Assembly: GCA_947626325.1 (NCBI GenBank)
Contig: CANQRT010000002.1
Coordinates: forward strand, 1-34,464
Length of the DNA: 34,464 bases
Source of the DNA: Candidatus Gastranaerophilales bacterium
GTDB taxonomy: Bacteria > Cyanobacteriota > Vampirovibrionia > Gastranaerophilales > Gastranaerophilaceae
Direction of reading: 5' to 3'
Shown: positions 8,345 through 17,150 of the stretch, in pieces
Layout of the letters: every line of letters begins with the position of its first letter
Numbering within the stretch: the stretch's first letter is position 1
The notes under the pieces: generated by a model
Seen by the model: the letters and a program-made list of their open reading frames with translations, nothing else
Databases searched by the model: none
What the model was told of the DNA's origin: nothing
Position numbers and translations under genes: made by a program

Positions 8345-9961
8345 ATGGCGTTTACCATAGTTACTAAAAATTCAGAAAAAACATTTAAAGGCAAAGAACT
8401 TGTTAATATTTCATCTAAAGAAGGGTATGACTACCTTGCGGACTTTGGTTTTAATTATATGCTTACCGTTAAATATGATGAAAAAACAAATAAATGCACA
8501 GTTTTAAATCAATTTCACTGTGATAAGCTTTTGTTTAAAGGTGAACCCTTGCCAGACACATTAGAGGTTGATAAAACCTGCAGGCTTTTAGTTAAAAATT
8601 CCGATGATTTTATACAAATAAAATTAAATGCTTCACCAGTTAAAATAAAGCCTGACAATAATAATGTTAAACTTGAAGCTGAAAAGTTTACAGAGGCTGA
8701 TGTTGCTGATGTATATGGGAATAAAGTTAATGCGTCAGCTAAATTAAAATTAGAAAAAAGAAAATCTGAAATTGAAGCAGCCCGCGTTGCTATCACTAAA
8801 CAGGTTTACTATCACATTAACGACTTAACCCGCAAGTTATCAATGAATTCAAAAGCTGGAATAGTGCTTCATATTGCTTTATTGTTAGCTTCTTTAATAT
8901 TAGCTTTTGGATGTGCTAATTATTTTGCAGGACTTGAGCTTAAACAGGCGGAAAATATAATTCACATGCCTATTAACACTAAGATTATTTTAGTCTTTAC
9001 GGCATTAATATATGCGGCAGGGCTTGTTTTAAAACAGGGAGTTTTCTTATATTTCCAAAATAAAATTAATTCCGTATCAATAACCAATAAAATAGGTGAA
9101 AAACTTATGCTCGGATTTTCTGTAATACTGTTTTGCGGAATTTATTTTATAAATTTATTATATTATTTAACACCAGAAACAATGCCGTTTTTTGCGGTAT
9201 TTATGTCATTATTTTTCACTATAATTGCTTCAACACTTGCTGTTGCCTGCGGTTATTATAAGAATAATAACGTAGAAATGTCTAAAGAACTCAATAAATA
9301 TGAGTACAGAGAAGATTTTGAAGCAGTTGTTAGAGAGTACCGTCATTGGATTGAGATGTATATTAATTCTTTAACAAATTCAAAGATTAACAATATAAAA
9401 GATACTTTATTTAATTTACAATTAAAATCGGCGGGTGAGATTGTGCTTGGTGTGCTTACGGCTCCATTTCTTGCTTACGGAGTATCTAATACCCTTGCAA
9501 TGTGTTTCCCAGAAGCTGCAGGGTGGGTTAGAATTTCAAGTTTAAAATTCAGCCCTGTTTTCTTAACTCTTGCTTCTTTAATGATTATCTTCGCATTTTT
9601 TATGTTTGTTAACGGATTTTTGTGCAGTAAAAAAATACAAGCTTCAAATGTAATAAAAAATGACGGATTTAGTAATTATCTTCAGCACGGTGTTGAAATA
9701 TACGGTCTACAGGGAGTAAAAAGAATAGATGCTGATATGCGCAGGTCTTTTATTATAGGACTTTGCGTTATTTTAATAGAATTCACTATGAATATTTCAT
9801 ATTTTATGCAGGAAATGGGCAGTGAAATTACGGGCATGGTGTTGAGCTTTTTAGGTGCGCTTGTGCCTACGGCGCTTTTAATTGCGGAAACCTATATGCT
9901 GTCTGGACTTAAATTTAAAATAGAGTCGGGCAATGAATTACTGGCTAAAATAGAAAGATAA
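8345..9961 (+). CDS. Polytopic membrane protein (about 8 predicted TM segments) with soluble N-terminal domain, unknown function
   Basis: Long ORF with hydrophobic segments (IVLHIALLLASLILAFGCANYFAGL, ILVFTALIYAAGLVL, LGFSVILFCGIYFINLL, etc.); start 9 nt after the previous stop. Confidence 0.7.
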   Translation: MAFTIVTKNSEKTFKGKELVNISSKEGYDYLADFGFNYMLTVKYDEKTNKCTVLNQFHCDKLLFKGEPLPDTLEVDKTCRLLVKNSDDFIQIKLNASPVKIKPDNNNVKLEAEKFTEADVADVYGNKVNASAKLKLEKRKSEIEAARVAITKQVYYHINDLTRKLSMNSKAGIVLHIALLLASLILAFGCANYFAGLELKQAENIIHMPINTKIILVFTALIYAAGLVLKQGVFLYFQNKINSVSITNKIGEKLMLGFSVILFCGIYFINLLYYLTPETMPFFAVFMSLFFTIIASTLAVACGYYKNNNVEMSKELNKYEYREDFEAVVREYRHWIEMYINSLTNSKINNIKDTLFNLQLKSAGEIVLGVLTAPFLAYGVSNTLAMCFPEAAGWVRISSLKFSPVFLTLASLMIIFAFFMFVNGFLCSKKIQASNVIKNDGFSNYLQHGVEIYGLQGVKRIDADMRRSFIIGLCVILIEFTMNISYFMQEMGSEITGMVLSFLGALVPTALLIAETYMLSGLKFKIESGNELLAKIER

Positions 9962-9964
9962 ACT

Positions 9965-10780
9965 GTGCAAAGAGCTTTTTTTACGATTTTAATAGTGATT
10001 TTAGTTGTTTTAACAATAATATTATGTGTTGTTAAACCTCAAATGCACAAGAATATATTAATTTATAACTCTGAATATCAAATAGCTTTAAAAGAGGATG
10101 AGCCTCAAAAACCTTTAGTTGAAAGATCAGTAGAGGTAATAAATAAAACTGTCGGTACAGTTAAGCAGGATGTGCCTCAAAAAACGCTAAATCAGCAGGC
10201 AAAAAATGATAATAAAATAGTTGTTAAGCAAACACTGCAAGTAAAATCCGAGGTTAAAAAAACGAATGCAAAACCTGTAGAAGTCTCACCTAAAGTGGTT
10301 AAAGAGGTAAAACCAATTCAGACAAAACAGGAAATTAAAAAAACAAATTCAATTGAAAATAAAGTGCCTCCAATTAATACAAATAATAATGTTCAAAAAA
10401 ATCAAAATATTGAGCAGAGCGAGGATATTATAAAGTGGAATAAATGGCGTTCTGATATTCAAAATCAAATTATGTGTGATGTAAAACTGCCTATGATACA
10501 AGAGGGAATAATTTTTAAATTTTCTTTTGATGTGGATAAATATGGTAAAATATCAAACGTAAAGACATGGTCAGAAAACTCAATGTATACTCCTTATGCA
10601 ATACAGTACATTGCGCCTGTAATAAGGAGTTATCAAGGGAAAAACTTATTAAATTTCCCCTCTGGCTCAAATAGGTATACAACGAGCGTAGAAGGCGGCT
10701 GGAAAATATCAAAGCAGGTTAAGTATTCAACGCCTCAAGACTTTAACGATACAGAAAAATTAAAAAAGATAATAAATTAA
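9965..10780 (+). CDS. TonB/TolA-like protein: N-terminal TM anchor, Lys/Val-rich linker, TonB-C-like domain
   Basis: GTG start; FFTILIVILVVLTIILCVV anchor; KPVEVSPKVVKEVKPIQTKQEIKK linker; WNKWRSDIQNQIMCDVKLP...FSFDVDKYGKISNVKTW. Confidence 0.6.
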   Translation: MQRAFFTILIVILVVLTIILCVVKPQMHKNILIYNSEYQIALKEDEPQKPLVERSVEVINKTVGTVKQDVPQKTLNQQAKNDNKIVVKQTLQVKSEVKKTNAKPVEVSPKVVKEVKPIQTKQEIKKTNSIENKVPPINTNNNVQKNQNIEQSEDIIKWNKWRSDIQNQIMCDVKLPMIQEGIIFKFSFDVDKYGKISNVKTWSENSMYTPYAIQYIAPVIRSYQGKNLLNFPSGSNRYTTSVEGGWKISKQVKYSTPQDFNDTEKLKKIIN

Positions 10781-10788
10781 GGTAAAAG

Positions 10789-11784
10789 ATGTATAAATGT
10801 AGTGATTGTGGCAGAGAATATCAAGAAAAACCTGATTTTTGCGAGTGCGGGAATAATATTTTTGAAGAAATTAATATAAATACTGCACCAAAAAGAACTG
10901 TTCAAAATCAGGAAATTGACCAGATCGTTCCAAATAATAACGATGATAAATTTTATATCTTTCTTGGTTTAATAATTTTTATAATGTTTTTTTTAGCTTT
11001 ACTATTTGTAGGGATAAAAAATATTAAAGCAAAAAACCAAACTGAAGAAAAACCTTCTGAAGTAAAAGAAGTTCAACAGGTAAAAACAGAAAATACAACA
11101 GCTGAAAGTCAATCAGCCCCAAAAGTAATAAAGCAGGTTTTTGTGGATACGTTAACCAATTTTGCACCAAAATCAGCGCCTGAACAAGTTCAAAAACCCG
11201 AGCAGCCCGTTAAAACAGCTAATCAGCCTAAAAAAACGGAAGCTGTAAAAAGTGTGGTTAAAGAGACTAAAAAACAGCAGACTAATCCTGTAAAAACTGC
11301 GCCAAAAACTGTTAAACCTGCACAAACAACTTCCCCGCAGCCAAAACCTCAACAGCTTGCGCAGGTTCAAATACCGAAGCAACAGACAACACAACCACAA
11401 AATACTGCACCGCAACAGACACAGCCATCATCTCAATTGCCATACTTGAAAATGCCTGTTCAAACCCCCGTTAATACTGCGGCATTAAAAAAAGAATTAT
11501 TGCAATATAAAATTTCATTAAGAAATAAAATAAGTGCAGATATTAATTTTATTAATGTTATAGGTGACGGAACCTGCGTGATAACTTTTAAAATAAGCTC
11601 ATCGGGTAAATTAACAAATAGAGCCTTTGCGAAACAATCAGATAATGAAAGTTTAAATGACGCAGTATATTCAGCAGTTATGCGTCACCCTGCTTTTAAT
11701 CCTCCGCCAACGGGGTATAAAAATGAAACGCTAAGATTAACAGTTAAAAAATTCGGTTCAAATTTTGAAGTGGATTTAAGTTAA
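10789..11784 (+). CDS. Zinc-ribbon-TM-Pro/Gln-rich linker-TonB-C-like protein
   Basis: MYKCSDCGREYQEKPDFCECGN zinc ribbon; FYIFLGLIIFIMFFLALLFVGI TM; QPKPQQLAQVQIPKQQTTQPQ linker; LRNKISADINF...CVITFKISSSGKLTNRAFAKQSDNESLNDAVYSAVMRHPAFNPPP TonB-like end. Confidence 0.7.
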   Translation: MYKCSDCGREYQEKPDFCECGNNIFEEININTAPKRTVQNQEIDQIVPNNNDDKFYIFLGLIIFIMFFLALLFVGIKNIKAKNQTEEKPSEVKEVQQVKTENTTAESQSAPKVIKQVFVDTLTNFAPKSAPEQVQKPEQPVKTANQPKKTEAVKSVVKETKKQQTNPVKTAPKTVKPAQTTSPQPKPQQLAQVQIPKQQTTQPQNTAPQQTQPSSQLPYLKMPVQTPVNTAALKKELLQYKISLRNKISADINFINVIGDGTCVITFKISSSGKLTNRAFAKQSDNESLNDAVYSAVMRHPAFNPPPTGYKNETLRLTVKKFGSNFEVDLS

Positions 11785-12692
11785 TCTTTTACATATTCAT
11801 AATACTGTTCGTTTTGAGGCTGTGTTTCAACATAAATATGTGTATCTGGTGCTGGATTTTGAATGGAATCGGTTATTACATTTATAAAACTGCCTATATC
11901 AACAGGGTTATATAAATGTCCGCCTGTTTCTGTTGCTAAACATCTTAAAGCGTTTGAGCTTGAAGAAACCAAAACAACATCAATTACAACATCTTTGCGC
12001 TGCTTCATTAATGCACGTGCAAAGGCACACGGGTCTCCTCCGCAGTTTTCACCGCCGTCAGTGATTAATATTATTTTTTTGGGCGAAGTTGTATCCATAC
12101 CTTTAAAGTCGTATTTTACTGCTTGTTCAAGTGACAAGGTAAGCGGAGTTGAACCGCCCAATTGAACCGAGCGCATTCCGCTGCTTAATGCTGCTGCATT
12201 ATCTGAAGCTATTGGTGTTACCTGCATGGTAGCAGAACATGAACCCGTTACTTTGCCTAAATAAGATTCTGTTCCGCTTTTTACTTTATAGCTTCCGTCT
12301 TTCTTTTTTACTACTTCCTTTACTTTACCCATAATGGGATTATACGGGTTATTTCCGCCGTCGTGGCCAAAGACTCTAAACCCTGTTTTAATTGTTGGAG
12401 GAAGCTGGGATATTATTCCTGCCATATAGCTTTTTGCGGCTTCTATCCAGTTATACATGCTTCCCGAGTAATCCATTACAATATCAATAGTGCCTACGTT
12501 ACCTGCTGTTGCTTGTTTTTTAGCAACATATTGCTGACCATAATAATTATTATATAGGTTTTGCGGTTTGCTATTTTGTGTTTGACCATTAGGTGCGGTT
12601 ACTTTTCCGCTCGTATTAACCTTGTATTTCTGCGCAAATGCGCTTAAACTTATTAACATTGTTACTATTAATACTGTTATAATTCTTTTCAT
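11781..12692 (-). CDS. Secreted von Willebrand factor type A (VWA) domain protein with MIDAS
   Basis: Signal peptide MKRIITVLIVTMLISLSAFA; IDIVMDYSGSMYNW (DxSxS) and IILITDGGENCGGDPCAFARAL. Confidence 0.85.
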   Translation of the reverse strand: MKRIITVLIVTMLISLSAFAQKYKVNTSGKVTAPNGQTQNSKPQNLYNNYYGQQYVAKKQATAGNVGTIDIVMDYSGSMYNWIEAAKSYMAGIISQLPPTIKTGFRVFGHDGGNNPYNPIMGKVKEVVKKKDGSYKVKSGTESYLGKVTGSCSATMQVTPIASDNAAALSSGMRSVQLGGSTPLTLSLEQAVKYDFKGMDTTSPKKIILITDGGENCGGDPCAFARALMKQRKDVVIDVVLVSSSSNALRCLATETGGHLYNPVDIGSFINVITDSIQNPAPDTHIYVETQPQNEQYYEYVKD

Positions 12693-12701
12693 ATCAGCCT
12701 C

Positions 12702-13394
12702 TTAATCCTTAAATTTATATTTTATTAAAGTAAAAATAGCGTGCAATCCGTCTTTCCAATTGATTTTTTTACCTTCGCTGTGCGCTCTGCCATTGTATGA
12801 TATTGCTACTTCCTTTATTTTTGCTTTTTTCTTCATTAATTTAGCAGTTATTTCTGGCTCAAAATCAAATCTATCAGATTTTATTTCTATTGATTGTATT
12901 ATTTCTTTTTTAAATGCTTTATAGCAGGTTTCCATATCGCTTATGGCACATCCATATAATACATTAGTTAATAAAGTTAAGAATTTATTTGCAAGTTTAT
13001 TTTTAAATATGAAATTTTCACTGTTTTCTGTATTTATAAAACGTGAGCCGTAGACAACATCGGCTTCATTATTAATAAGCAAAGGAAGCAGTTTATTATA
13101 ATCCTCGGGAGAGTATTCTAAATCAGCATCTTGAATTACGACAAAATCGCCTGTCGCTTCTTTTAAGGAGGTTCTTATTGCTGCGCCTTTCCCTTGGTTT
13201 TTTGAGTGAAATAATACTTTGTATTTACCCTCAAACTCTTTAATAATATCAGTAGTGCCGTCTGTTGAGGCATCATCTGTTATAATTATTTCTTTTTCAA
13301 GCCCGCAAAAATCCGCATTTTCAACTTTCTCCAGCAAAAGTTTCAATGTATCTTTTTCATTATATACGGGGATTATTATACTTACTTTTTGCAT
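12702..13394 (-). CDS. Glycosyltransferase family 2 (dolichol/undecaprenyl-phosphate sugar transferase-like)
   Basis: VSIIIPVYNEKDTLKLLLEKV, IIITDDASTDGTTDIIKEF, GKGAAIRTSLKEATGDFVVIQDADLEYSPEDY, VYGSRF. Confidence 0.88.
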   Translation of the reverse strand: MQKVSIIIPVYNEKDTLKLLLEKVENADFCGLEKEIIITDDASTDGTTDIIKEFEGKYKVLFHSKNQGKGAAIRTSLKEATGDFVVIQDADLEYSPEDYNKLLPLLINNEADVVYGSRFINTENSENFIFKNKLANKFLTLLTNVLYGCAISDMETCYKAFKKEIIQSIEIKSDRFDFEPEITAKLMKKKAKIKEVAISYNGRAHSEGKKINWKDGLHAIFTLIKYKFKD

Positions 13395-13489
13395 ATTTAA
13401 AAACCTTAAGATATATTGTATAATGAAACTGTCAGTTTGTTAAGAAATTTCCCAAATTGCATTAGGAACAGAGTTATTATTGGAGCTAT

Positions 13490-14119
13490 ATGTATAAAAT
13501 ATTGATAGTGGAAGACCATGCATTAATAAGGTTCGGGCTTAAAACAGCGTTTGAAACCAAAGAATTTATATCAGATATATACGAGGCTGACAACGCTCAA
13601 GACGCTTATAATATTGTAAAAAAAACGCATATTGATGCAGTTATAATGGATTTAGGACTGCCCGACACCAATGGGATTGAGGCTTCAAGGGAAATAAACA
13701 GGATTAATAAAGATATAAAAATTATAATATTAACTTCACATAACTCCGAGCAGGAAGTGTCGGAGTCCATAAAAGCAGGTGCAAGAGCTTATTGCAGTAA
13801 AGATATTAATCCCGACAGGCTTGCAGATATTGTAAATATGGTTATGGACGGTGCTTTATGGTTTGACCCAAAAGTAGCCGATACTGTTTTGAACTTAATT
13901 TCTGCTCCTAAGAAAAATGTAAAAATAAAAGATGATTATAATCTTACTGACCGAGAACATCAGGTATTGCAATATATATGCGACGGGCTGAATAACACTG
14001 AAATTTCAAAACTGCTTGATGTAAGTATTAACACAGTTAAAGTCCACGTAAGCAGTATTATTCAAAAACTTGGTGTTGATGACAGAACTCAGGTTGTTGT
14101 TAAAGCGCTAAATAAATAA
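13490..14119 (+). CDS. NarL/FixJ (LuxR-type HTH) response regulator
   Basis: YKILIVEDHALIRFGLKTAF, IDAVIMDLGLPDTNGIE, IIILTSHNSEQEV, LTDREHQVLQYICDGLNNTEISKLLDVSINTVKVHVSSIIQKLGVDDRTQVV. Confidence 0.93.
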   Translation: MYKILIVEDHALIRFGLKTAFETKEFISDIYEADNAQDAYNIVKKTHIDAVIMDLGLPDTNGIEASREINRINKDIKIIILTSHNSEQEVSESIKAGARAYCSKDINPDRLADIVNMVMDGALWFDPKVADTVLNLISAPKKNVKIKDDYNLTDREHQVLQYICDGLNNTEISKLLDVSINTVKVHVSSIIQKLGVDDRTQVVVKALNK

Positions 14120-15112
14120 TGATTTGAATAGTCCTTTAAAAAATTTTCTGTCAAACGAAAAGAAAATTCTTTTATAAATCAAGACTATATTTGCCCTGTT
14201 TAATTTTTCCTTAAAATACTGCTCATTTTCTTTAATAAATTTAAACATTTGGCTTCTGATTTTTTTATTGTTTCTAAAATATTTATTTTGGGTATGTTCT
14301 TTAAAATATTTTTTATTTCCCATAATAGGATTAGCCAAAGAATAATTAGAATTGTGGCGTCTATAGGCAAATAAAACCTTTTCAATTACTGCACTTGAGC
14401 CGATTAAATGGCAGAAAGAAAAAATAAATTTATCTGCTGTTATTTTTAACTTTTTGGAGTTTTCAAGCAATAAAAGCATATCGCAGACAGATTTTCTCAT
14501 CATAGCAGATGAAGTCGGGCCCCAGTGCCAAGAGGCAAAACTATATTTGTCATTATCTAATACTTTTACACTTGTTTCCGTTGTATTGATTGAATTTGCG
14601 CTTCTATATTCGTTTAATTCTTCATACGATTTTAATTTGATTTCAAGGTTTTCATTTATTTTAACGGGGCTGTCAGGGGAGTTAATTGTGTGCAAAACAT
14701 TGTTTTTATCAATTTCAGCTTGAGCGCAAGTTGTAAGAGCAACAGGGGTTTTAAGATGAGTTTCCATGTGTATTGTGCAGTATTCGGGAAAAAGCATATC
14801 ATCGCCGTCTATTGCACATACAAATTGACCTGATGCAGACTTTAATCCTTTTAAAAATGATTGAAACTGCCCGATATTTGTTTCATTTTGAAGAAATTTA
14901 ATATCAAGGTCGGCATTTTGTGAAATAAAATCAATAATTTTTTCTTTTGTATTGTCTTTAGAGTTGTCATCAACAACGATTATTTCAAAGTTTTTATATG
15001 TTTGATTTTTAATGCTTTTCAAGCAATCACACACAAAATCTTCAAAATTGTGTGTGATTACAATAAAAGATACTTTAGGTAAATTTAAAAAATCTTCCAT
15101 TATTCTAAACAA
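14108..15112 (-). CDS. Glycosyltransferase family 2
   Basis: VSFIVITHNFEDFVCDCLKSIKNQTYKNFEIIVVDDNSKDNTKEKI, SGQFVCAIDGDDMLFPEYC. Confidence 0.87.
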   Translation of the reverse strand: MFRIMEDFLNLPKVSFIVITHNFEDFVCDCLKSIKNQTYKNFEIIVVDDNSKDNTKEKIIDFISQNADLDIKFLQNETNIGQFQSFLKGLKSASGQFVCAIDGDDMLFPEYCTIHMETHLKTPVALTTCAQAEIDKNNVLHTINSPDSPVKINENLEIKLKSYEELNEYRSANSINTTETSVKVLDNDKYSFASWHWGPTSSAMMRKSVCDMLLLLENSKKLKITADKFIFSFCHLIGSSAVIEKVLFAYRRHNSNYSLANPIMGNKKYFKEHTQNKYFRNNKKIRSQMFKFIKENEQYFKEKLNRANIVLIYKRIFFSFDRKFFKGLFKSLFI

Positions 15113-16586
15113 TAGCTTTTTCTATACGATATTTTACTTTATCTTTTCCTAAAACTTCAAGGATTACGCCCATATCGGCGCCGTGGGTTCTGCCAGTCAG
15201 GGCAGCTCTTACTGTCCACATTGTTTCTTTAGGTTTAATTCCAAAGTTTTCTTTAAAATATGCTCTGAAATCAGCCAATTGCTCGTGCAATTTTTCTTCG
15301 TTGTTAAAGTCATAACCGTCTAATTGAGAGTCAAAATATTTCAATATATTTTGAGCCTGCTCAGTTGTGATGTTCTTTTCCTTAACGCCATCTTCATACT
15401 CAACATCTTTGCCGAAGAAATATGCGACATCGTTTGTTAAATCGGATAATATTGTAATAGGTTCGCGGGTTGCTTCTATTATTTTTTCAAGCTGAGCTTC
15501 AGTTATTTCATTTAAGTCATATTTACTCAAATACGGCTTTGCCAACTGTGTAAGCTTTTTAATATCCATTTTCTTAATATATTGACCGTTCATCCAGTTT
15601 AATTTGTCATATTCAAATATTGAGTTAGAAGAAGAAACTTCGTTAATTCTGAAATCTTGTGCAATTTCATCCAGAGTTTTAATTTCCTGCCCGTCAGACG
15701 GAGCCCAGCCTAACAGAGCAACAAAGTTTAACAGTGCTTCTGTTAAATATCCTTTTTCAACGAACTCCGAAACCGCAGTTGCGCCGTGGCGTTTGGAAAG
15801 TTTGCTTCTGTCGGGTGCAAGTATCATGCCTAAATGTCCAAACCTTGGTACTTCAGCACCCAACGCTTCATATATTAATATTTGTTTAAACGTATTTGAA
15901 ATATGGTCTTCTCCCCTTATAATGTGGGATATTTTCATTAACATATCATCAATAACGACGGCAAAATTGTAAGTAGGAGTTCCGTTTGATTTCATAATTA
16001 CAAAGTCGCCGATTAAACTTGTATCTTGATGCAAGTCGCCTTTTACAAGGTCGTCAAAATGTATTATCGGTGAGTCATGGAATGCTTTTTGCGCTTTTGA
16101 TATTGAAAAGCGAATAGCGGGTTTTCTGCCCTCTGCTCTATATTTAGCCTTTTGTTCCTCTGTTAAATTTTCGCATTTTTTAGAGTAAACATAAGCGCGT
16201 TTAGCCTTTGTAGCTTCTTCTTTTTCGGCTTCAAGTTCTTCTGGAGTGCAGAAGCATTCATAAGCGAAACCTTTATCCAAAAGCATTTGAGCGTACTTAG
16301 GATAAATGTCAAATCTTTCTGATTGAGTATAAGGGCCGTAAGCTCCGCCAACATCTGGGCCCTCGTCCCAGTTCAAGCCCAGAGCTTTTAAGCTGTCAAA
16401 AATGTTATCTATATATGCCTGACTTGTTCTTTCAGCGTCCGTATCTTCAATTCTTAAAACATACTTTCCGCCGTTTTTCTTAGCGAATAAATAGTTAAAC
16501 AAGGCTGTTCTTGCCGTTCCTATATGCAGATTACCGCTTGGTGACGGTGCAATTCTGACTCTAATTTCGTCCATTTTTCTCTCCAT
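15105..16586 (-). CDS. gltX: Glutamyl-tRNA synthetase
   Basis: VRIAPSPSGNLHIGTARTALFNYLFAKKNGGKYVLRIEDTDAERT and DRSKLSKRHGATAVSEF (KMSKS). Confidence 0.95.
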   Translation of the reverse strand: MERKMDEIRVRIAPSPSGNLHIGTARTALFNYLFAKKNGGKYVLRIEDTDAERTSQAYIDNIFDSLKALGLNWDEGPDVGGAYGPYTQSERFDIYPKYAQMLLDKGFAYECFCTPEELEAEKEEATKAKRAYVYSKKCENLTEEQKAKYRAEGRKPAIRFSISKAQKAFHDSPIIHFDDLVKGDLHQDTSLIGDFVIMKSNGTPTYNFAVVIDDMLMKISHIIRGEDHISNTFKQILIYEALGAEVPRFGHLGMILAPDRSKLSKRHGATAVSEFVEKGYLTEALLNFVALLGWAPSDGQEIKTLDEIAQDFRINEVSSSNSIFEYDKLNWMNGQYIKKMDIKKLTQLAKPYLSKYDLNEITEAQLEKIIEATREPITILSDLTNDVAYFFGKDVEYEDGVKEKNITTEQAQNILKYFDSQLDGYDFNNEEKLHEQLADFRAYFKENFGIKPKETMWTVRAALTGRTHGADMGVILEVLGKDKVKYRIEKAIV

Positions 16587-16677
16587 TTATCCTGTTATAA
16601 TTTAATTTTATTACAAAAAAATTAAAAAATAAAAACTATTCAAAACAAATAAAACAAATAATATAAACAAAATAAAG

Positions 16678-16855
16678 AAAACAAATAATATAAAAATTGC
16701 GTCCTGTCGCTGCGTATAGATAACTTCTAAACTCGGCTCGAGCTGCGGAACTCGCCTCACTTTGTGAGGCTCAAACAGTCCTCGCTTTGACACTGCCTCG
16801 CAAAGAAGTTTAACTATACTCCGCAATGGACTTTAATTTTTATATTATTTGTTTT
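16678..16855. repeat. Long imperfect palindrome A (about 178 bp)
   Basis: Perfect 21-bp terminal arms: AAAACAAATAATATAAAAATT (16678-16698) / AATTTTTATATTATTTGTTTT (16835-16855); inner pairing gtatagataacttct (16714-16728) / agaagtttaactatac (16804-16819); apex hairpin GCCTCAC-ttt-GTGAGGC (16754-16770). Confidence 0.85.
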
Positions 16856-16868
16856 TTAAAGTTCTAAC

Positions 16869-17023
16869 AAATCAAAAAAATAAAATCCTCTGCTCGGTAT
16901 TTGTTTCTATATTGCTAAACTCTGCCAAAGGCTCCGCTAAAATACGCTCCGCCTTGACGTTGCAGAGTTAAGCAATAAAAACGAAACAGAATACAGGCTT
17001 TCGGATTTTATTTTTTTTGATTT
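16869..17023. repeat. Long imperfect palindrome B (about 155 bp)
   Basis: Arms AAATCAAAAAAATAAAATCC (16869-16888) / GGATTTTATTTTTTTTGATTT (17003-17023), one A/T length difference; inner pairing attgctaaactctgc (16911-16925) / gcagagttaagcaat (16962-16976). Confidence 0.85.
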
Positions 17024-17102
17024 ATTTATAATTCTTACAGTAAAGATAGAAACGCAGTATCGGTTTTCAAACTTACTATCTTTATTGGAGTTTATTTTAT
17101 AT

Positions 17103-17134
17103 AAAAAAAAGCCCCTTATTCGGGGGCTTTTTTT
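17103..17134. terminator. Rho-independent terminator (serves AT2 on the minus strand; bidirectional in form)
   Basis: AAAAAAAAGCCCCTTATTCGGGGGCTTTTTTT directly after the AT2 stop. Confidence 0.85.
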
Positions 17135-17150
17135 AAAGTTGGAAATATCA

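Noticed and set aside
16611-16826. 71-aa minus-strand ORF in the gltX-AT2 gap
   Set aside because: Lies within palindrome A and AT-rich flank; low-complexity FILFVLFVL translation is more simply explained by the inverted repeat.
16678-17023. Insertion sequence or transposon
   Set aside because: No transposase ORF and no clear target-site duplication; kept only as palindromic elements of unknown nature.
16600-17150. CRISPR array
   Set aside because: Repeats here are inverted (palindromes), not regularly spaced direct repeats, and no cas genes are present.
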